A DNA stretch of 34,940 nt from Pirellulales bacterium (lineage in GTDB: Bacteria; Planctomycetota; Planctomycetia; Pirellulales; Thermoguttaceae): positions 1-34,940 of the forward strand of contig JAFGPV010000013.1 in assembly GCA_016936015.1 (NCBI GenBank). Reading direction: 5' to 3'. Position numbers and translations under genes: made by a program. This document shows, piece by piece, positions 31,864 to 34,940 of this stretch. Every line of letters begins with the position of its first letter. Position 1 is the first letter of the stretch. The notes below the pieces were generated by a model. It made no database searches. It worked only from the letters and a program-made list of their open reading frames with translations, and was not told the DNA's origin.

Positions 31864-32192
31864 CAGTCTGCCTCGGTTTCCGGTCGTCCCCGCTCTTGGT
31901 AGATCGTTTCGCGTAACGGAGCGAGCGACTGATCTTCACACAATGCCCCCGCCTGACTGAGCAACGCCGACTTTCCGCTTCGCTCCCGGAGCCAATCGGC
32001 CAGTGCCGACTTGAGAAAGCGCCACTGGTCGTCGATCTGTCGACCGGGCAACGCCTGCTGCACCGCCAAGCGTCGGATCGTATCCTCCGATACTCGAAGA
32101 AAGGCCGCCGCTTCCGTTAACGTCAAGACGTCCGGACCGGGAACCATAGGCGCCATCCCGCCGGGAGAGGGATTGTCTGTTGTAGTGGACAT
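31863..32192 (-). CDS. Helix-turn-helix (excisionase-like) protein, probable antitoxin of the PIN gene
   Basis: A 109-residue protein. Residues 22-66 or so read as a MerR/excisionase-type DNA-binding helix-turn-helix: VLTLTEAAAFLRVSEDTIRR, then LPGRQIDDQWRFLKSALADWL. The charged C-terminal 40 residues could bind and block the toxin. It is immediately upstream of and coupled to the PIN gene, the usual antitoxin-first order, and likely represses its own promoter in the 72 bases shared with the divergent epmB. This HTH type with a PIN toxin is less common than the AbrB or RHH types; an excisionase role is unlikely without an integrase. Confidence 0.75.
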   Translation of the reverse strand: MSTTTDNPSPGGMAPMVPGPDVLTLTEAAAFLRVSEDTIRRLAVQQALPGRQIDDQWRFLKSALADWLRERSGKSALLSQAGALCEDQSLAPLRETIYQERGRPETEAD

Positions 32193-32264
32193 GACAGAAA
32201 CCCTCTTTTACGATAAATTTCTGGAACTAATGCACATTGGCAACTCTTTTCAATCATATCCCAA

Positions 32265-33377
32265 ATGAATGAAGACTGGCAGCGGGAGCTTTCCCGATCG
32301 GTCACGGACCCGGTGGAATTGTGCCGGGTGTTGGACCTGCCGCCGGAGGCGGCGGAGGAGGCCCAAAACGCCGTGGACGGATTGCCGCTCCTCGTGCCGC
32401 GGCCTTTCCTTCGGCGGATCCAACGGGGCAACCCGCACGATCCGTTGCTCCTCCAGGTTTTCCCCCAAAGGGCGGAAATGCAGCCCTCGGAACGATTTAC
32501 GCGAGATCCGTTGGGCGAAGCAGAGCACCTGGCAACACCCGGTCTGCTCTGGAAATATTGCGGCAGAATTTTAATCCTAACAACGGGGGACTGCGGCGTC
32601 CACTGCCGATTCTGCTTCCGGCGGCATTTTCGGACATCTCCCCTCTCCCTCTGGGAGAGGGATGGGGTGAGGGCGGAAAAGTGGACAGAGGATAAAAATG
32701 AGATATTGAAACGCAACATTCAGCATTCAACGTCTAGGAACTGGCATTTCGCTCCTTGCCCTCACCCTGGCCCTCTCCCAGAGGGAGAGGGGAATAATCA
32801 AGTCACCCTGGAAAAAATCGCCGCGGAGCCGTCGCTGCGGGAAGTGATCCTCAGCGGGGGCGATCCGCTGGTGATCCCCGATTTTCAACTGGAAGTCCTT
32901 GTAAAAAACCTGGAAAAAATCCCCCATCTGCGAAGACTGCGGATTCATACCCGGCTGCCGGTGATGATTCCCGGCCGGATCACGGAGGAGCTGCTTCGGG
33001 TGTTGCGTTCCAGTCGCTTGACGCCGGTGATGGTGATCCACGTCAACCACCCGGCCGAGATCGACGCCGACGTGGCGGCCGCCCTATCGCGGCTGGTCGA
33101 AACGGGCGTCCCCCTGCTGAGTCAAGGCGTACTGCTCCGCGGAGTCAACGACCAGGCGGAAATCCTGGCGGAATTGTATGAGCGGCTGGTCGAGCTCCGC
33201 GTGATGCCGTATTATTTACACCAACTCGATCCGGTGGCCGGGGCGGCCCATTTTGAAGTGCCGATCGACGAAGGAATCCGGATCATCCGGCAGTTGCGCG
33301 ACCGCCTGCCCGGCTACGCCGTGCCGCGGTACGTCCGCGAAATCCGGGGGGAAAAAAGCAAAGAGATCCTGGCGTGA
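32265..33377 (+). CDS. epmB: EF-P lysine 2,3-aminomutase (radical SAM), with a repeat-derived insert
   Basis: A 370-residue protein. EpmB turns L-lysine into (R)-beta-lysine, the substrate of EpmA, with a 4Fe-4S cluster, S-adenosylmethionine and pyridoxal phosphate. The radical SAM cysteines are Cys110, Cys114 and Cys117 (TGDCGVHCRFCFRRHF). Further motifs are EVILSGGDPLVIPD, LRRLRIHTRLPVMIPGRIT, VIHVNHPAEID, QGVLLRGVNDQ and the C-terminal MPYYLHQLDPVAGAAHFEVP, where the lysine that holds PLP is usually replaced or displaced in bacterial EpmB-type proteins and should be checked. Residues 123-178 or so, directly after RRHF and before LEKIAAEPSLREVILSGGDP, are encoded by three repeats in frame. 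The gene is divergent from the HTH/PIN pair. No clear Shine-Dalgarno is seen. Confidence 0.92.
   Translation: MNEDWQRELSRSVTDPVELCRVLDLPPEAAEEAQNAVDGLPLLVPRPFLRRIQRGNPHDPLLLQVFPQRAEMQPSERFTRDPLGEAEHLATPGLLWKYCGRILILTTGDCGVHCRFCFRRHFRTSPLSLWERDGVRAEKWTEDKNEILKRNIQHSTSRNWHFAPCPHPGPLPEGEGNNQVTLEKIAAEPSLREVILSGGDPLVIPDFQLEVLVKNLEKIPHLRRLRIHTRLPVMIPGRITEELLRVLRSSRLTPVMVIHVNHPAEIDADVAAALSRLVETGVPLLSQGVLLRGVNDQAEILAELYERLVELRVMPYYLHQLDPVAGAAHFEVPIDEGIRIIRQLRDRLPGYAVPRYVREIRGEKSKEILA
32637..32674 (+). repeat. In-frame palindromic repeat in epmB, first copy
   Basis: The CCCTCTCCC-TCT-GGGAGAGGG stem (32641-32661) is followed by ATGGGGTGAGGG and encodes SPLSLWERDGVRAE. It is inverted with respect to the second copy, so the peptide comes from the other strand of the repeat. 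Confidence 0.9.
32759..32792 (+). repeat. In-frame palindromic repeat in epmB, second copy
   Basis: CCCTCACCCTGG followed by the stem CCCTCTCCC-AGA-GGGAGAGGG (32771-32791) encodes PHPGPLPEGEG. Between the two copies lies another intergenic-type repeat (ACATTCAGCATTCAACG, 32716-32732). Confidence 0.9.
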
Positions 33378-33383
33378 AACAGT

Positions 33384-34913
33384 TTAGTACAACGAGAGAA
33401 AGGAAGCGGCCGGAATTGCAATGATATTTTCCGCAAGGAGGCCTGCTTTTTCTTGTGTAATGATCAGACCAAAAGGTGCGTTGTATTTCTTCTGCCCGCA
33501 AAAGGAAGCTAATCCTTTAATGTCATCCCTGGTAATTTTGCGAGTGTATTTCACTTCAAGTGGAATATGATGCTGTCCGATTGTTAGCACATAATCAATT
33601 TCTTGTTCATTTTCTCTTTCTGGAAACCAATAAAGATCAATCCCCTGTAATCCTTCTAAGAAATAACCAATAATACTTTCCATAACGTGCCCGGCCAGGG
33701 CGGCGATGGGCTGTGCAACGGATTGCAGACGTTGGGGCGCTAATGGAATCCTTTCCTGAAGCCATACTTCACGAACGAAGTGATCACACAAGCAGTATTT
33801 TGCTCCGTTTCTCTTTTTCTTTTTTGACAGGGGCTCAGGTTCGATGCGATGGACCAGCATGGAATCCACCAAGTAATCAAGAGTTTCATAGATTACTGCA
33901 TTGGTAACGCCGGCCTCATGAATTTGTCTGATATTATTTCGAATATTCTCAGGTTTGATCCCTTGACCGACGCCGATGCACACTTGGCGAAATGTTTCTC
34001 GTAAGAGTTGTTTATCCCACGCTTGGCCGCTGGATCTGACGGGAACATCTTCAAATGTCTTTGCAATCACGAAACTGGCAATTTTTTCGGTTAGCTCAGT
34101 GCGCGTAGCCCCCAGAGGATAATGGCATTCCGGGAATCCTCCCTGTTGATCATAAAGATCAAAAGCACGATGAATTAGCCTATGATGTTTTTTTGTGTAT
34201 CGAAGAAATTGCAGCCAAAAATCTCTCCGGATCCAGTTTCTTGGATCCTCAGTTCCTGAAAAAGCCGACAAATGTCCGAGTTTCCGAATCTCCGCAATTT
34301 CTCTTAGGTGCAGAGGTCCCATCTCGAGGACATTCATTCGGCCAGCCAATACTTCGAGACCTCGACGAATACGGAGTGAGGAACTTCCGGTGATAAGAGT
34401 GCGGCAATCCGTATGATCCACTAAAGATTTGAGTTCCGGCGCCCAGGTTTGAAGGTCCTGGATTTCATCGAAGAGGAGATAAACCGGTTTTTTCAGACGG
34501 GCGAGGTGATTGATGGAATCCCGTAAAACCTGTTTTTCATACCAGCGAACAATGGAAAGGATGGGTTGTTGAATAACGCCCAACTGAGGAACTTCATCAT
34601 ACTGAACACGTAAGATTCTTTCCGGTGGAATTCCATCGAGATATAACAACTGCTCAATGAGTTGTCTTTGAATGGTGGTTTTGCCCACTCTTCGGGGACC
34701 GCGAATGGCAACAACGGGTGAAGTTTTATTCTGGAGCCGACGCCATATTTCCTTAAATTGATCTCGACGAAACAAGGGAGGTTCCGGGGCCGGCTTGCCT
34801 CGCCACCATGGATTGAAAAACTCAAGAATCTCCACGGTGCGGTCGGGTAATTCTCCAGGGCTATCGCAAACTAACTGTGTTTCCGGTAAGCACTTGCAGG
34901 AGGAAATCGGCAT
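33384..34913 (-). CDS. AAA ATPase with C-terminal DUF4143-type domain
   Basis: A 509-residue protein; two in-frame stops lie just upstream of 34913, so it is complete. The N-terminal AAA domain has Walker A GPRRVGKTT (72-80), Walker B YLLFDEIQDL (DE at 149-150) and a sensor-like TLITGSSSLRIRRGLEVLAGR. The C-terminal part, ending in a restriction-like fold (DYVLTIGQHHIPLEVKYTRK), is that of the AAA_14/DUF4143 family, with YFLEGLQGIDLYWFPERENEQEIDYV as the conserved block. The family is widespread and patchy, and its function is unknown. The nucleotide sequence is clearly richer in A and T than the neighbours, which fits horizontal gain. It is convergent with epmB, with only six bases between the stops. 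Confidence 0.85.
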   Translation of the reverse strand: MPISSCKCLPETQLVCDSPGELPDRTVEILEFFNPWWRGKPAPEPPLFRRDQFKEIWRRLQNKTSPVVAIRGPRRVGKTTIQRQLIEQLLYLDGIPPERILRVQYDEVPQLGVIQQPILSIVRWYEKQVLRDSINHLARLKKPVYLLFDEIQDLQTWAPELKSLVDHTDCRTLITGSSSLRIRRGLEVLAGRMNVLEMGPLHLREIAEIRKLGHLSAFSGTEDPRNWIRRDFWLQFLRYTKKHHRLIHRAFDLYDQQGGFPECHYPLGATRTELTEKIASFVIAKTFEDVPVRSSGQAWDKQLLRETFRQVCIGVGQGIKPENIRNNIRQIHEAGVTNAVIYETLDYLVDSMLVHRIEPEPLSKKKKRNGAKYCLCDHFVREVWLQERIPLAPQRLQSVAQPIAALAGHVMESIIGYFLEGLQGIDLYWFPERENEQEIDYVLTIGQHHIPLEVKYTRKITRDDIKGLASFCGQKKYNAPFGLIITQEKAGLLAENIIAIPAASFLSLY

Positions 34914-34940
34914 TCCAGCCTGCGATGCGGCGTTTCATCA

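Overview
The window looks like a piece of a Planctomycetota chromosome (probably Pirellulales-like). The clues are a giant secreted protein with the planctomycete N-terminal signature (LExRxLLT just after a basic stretch), very long proteins with no recognisable function, GC-rich coding sequence, and many dispersed palindromic repeats. No phage, transposase or CRISPR array is visible.

Layout. Positions 1-411 hold the end of a thioredoxin-fold protein. A large repeat-built exoprotein follows on the minus strand (608-5035). It is divergent from a two-gene plus-strand unit of giant, membrane-anchored proteins of unknown function (5536-9546 and 9543-16076, ATGA overlap). After a strong palindrome and a probable gene relic come rimI (16785-17306), a PAC2-family gene (17511-18359, minus), tRNA-Leu(CAA) with a good sigma-70-type promoter, and a secreted GH106-type glycosidase (18780-21836, minus). 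Then comes a two-gene unit: a fused 2-oxo acid dehydrogenase E1 alpha/beta (22392-24536) and a fusion of a lipoyl domain to a FabH-type ketosynthase (24655-25971). A secreted HlyD-like adaptor (26167-27870), a secreted alpha/alpha-toroid protein (28061-29287) and a small conserved-looking protein (29313-29624, minus) follow. The right end carries a complete set for beta-lysylated elongation factor P: epmA and efp on the minus strand and epmB on the plus strand, with a PIN/HTH toxin-antitoxin-like pair between efp and epmB. A DUF4143-type AAA ATPase of lower GC content closes the window.

Two things stand out. First, the E1 alpha/beta plus lipoyl-ketosynthase pair suggests that an acyl group made from a 2-oxo acid is loaded onto a lipoyl arm that is covalently part of a KAS III enzyme, so that chain initiation could bypass acyl-CoA. 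I know of no description of this arrangement. Second, several families of REPIN-like double-hairpin repeats lie not only between genes but inside reading frames, always in frame. They add the same peptides to unrelated proteins: a 14-residue peptide is identical in EpmA and in a giant membrane protein, and both EF-P modification enzymes carry such inserts within their catalytic domains. Two convergent genes also take their C-termini from opposite arms of one repeat.

All calls are from reading the sequence. No database search was possible, so family names rest on remembered motifs, and claims of novelty are inference.
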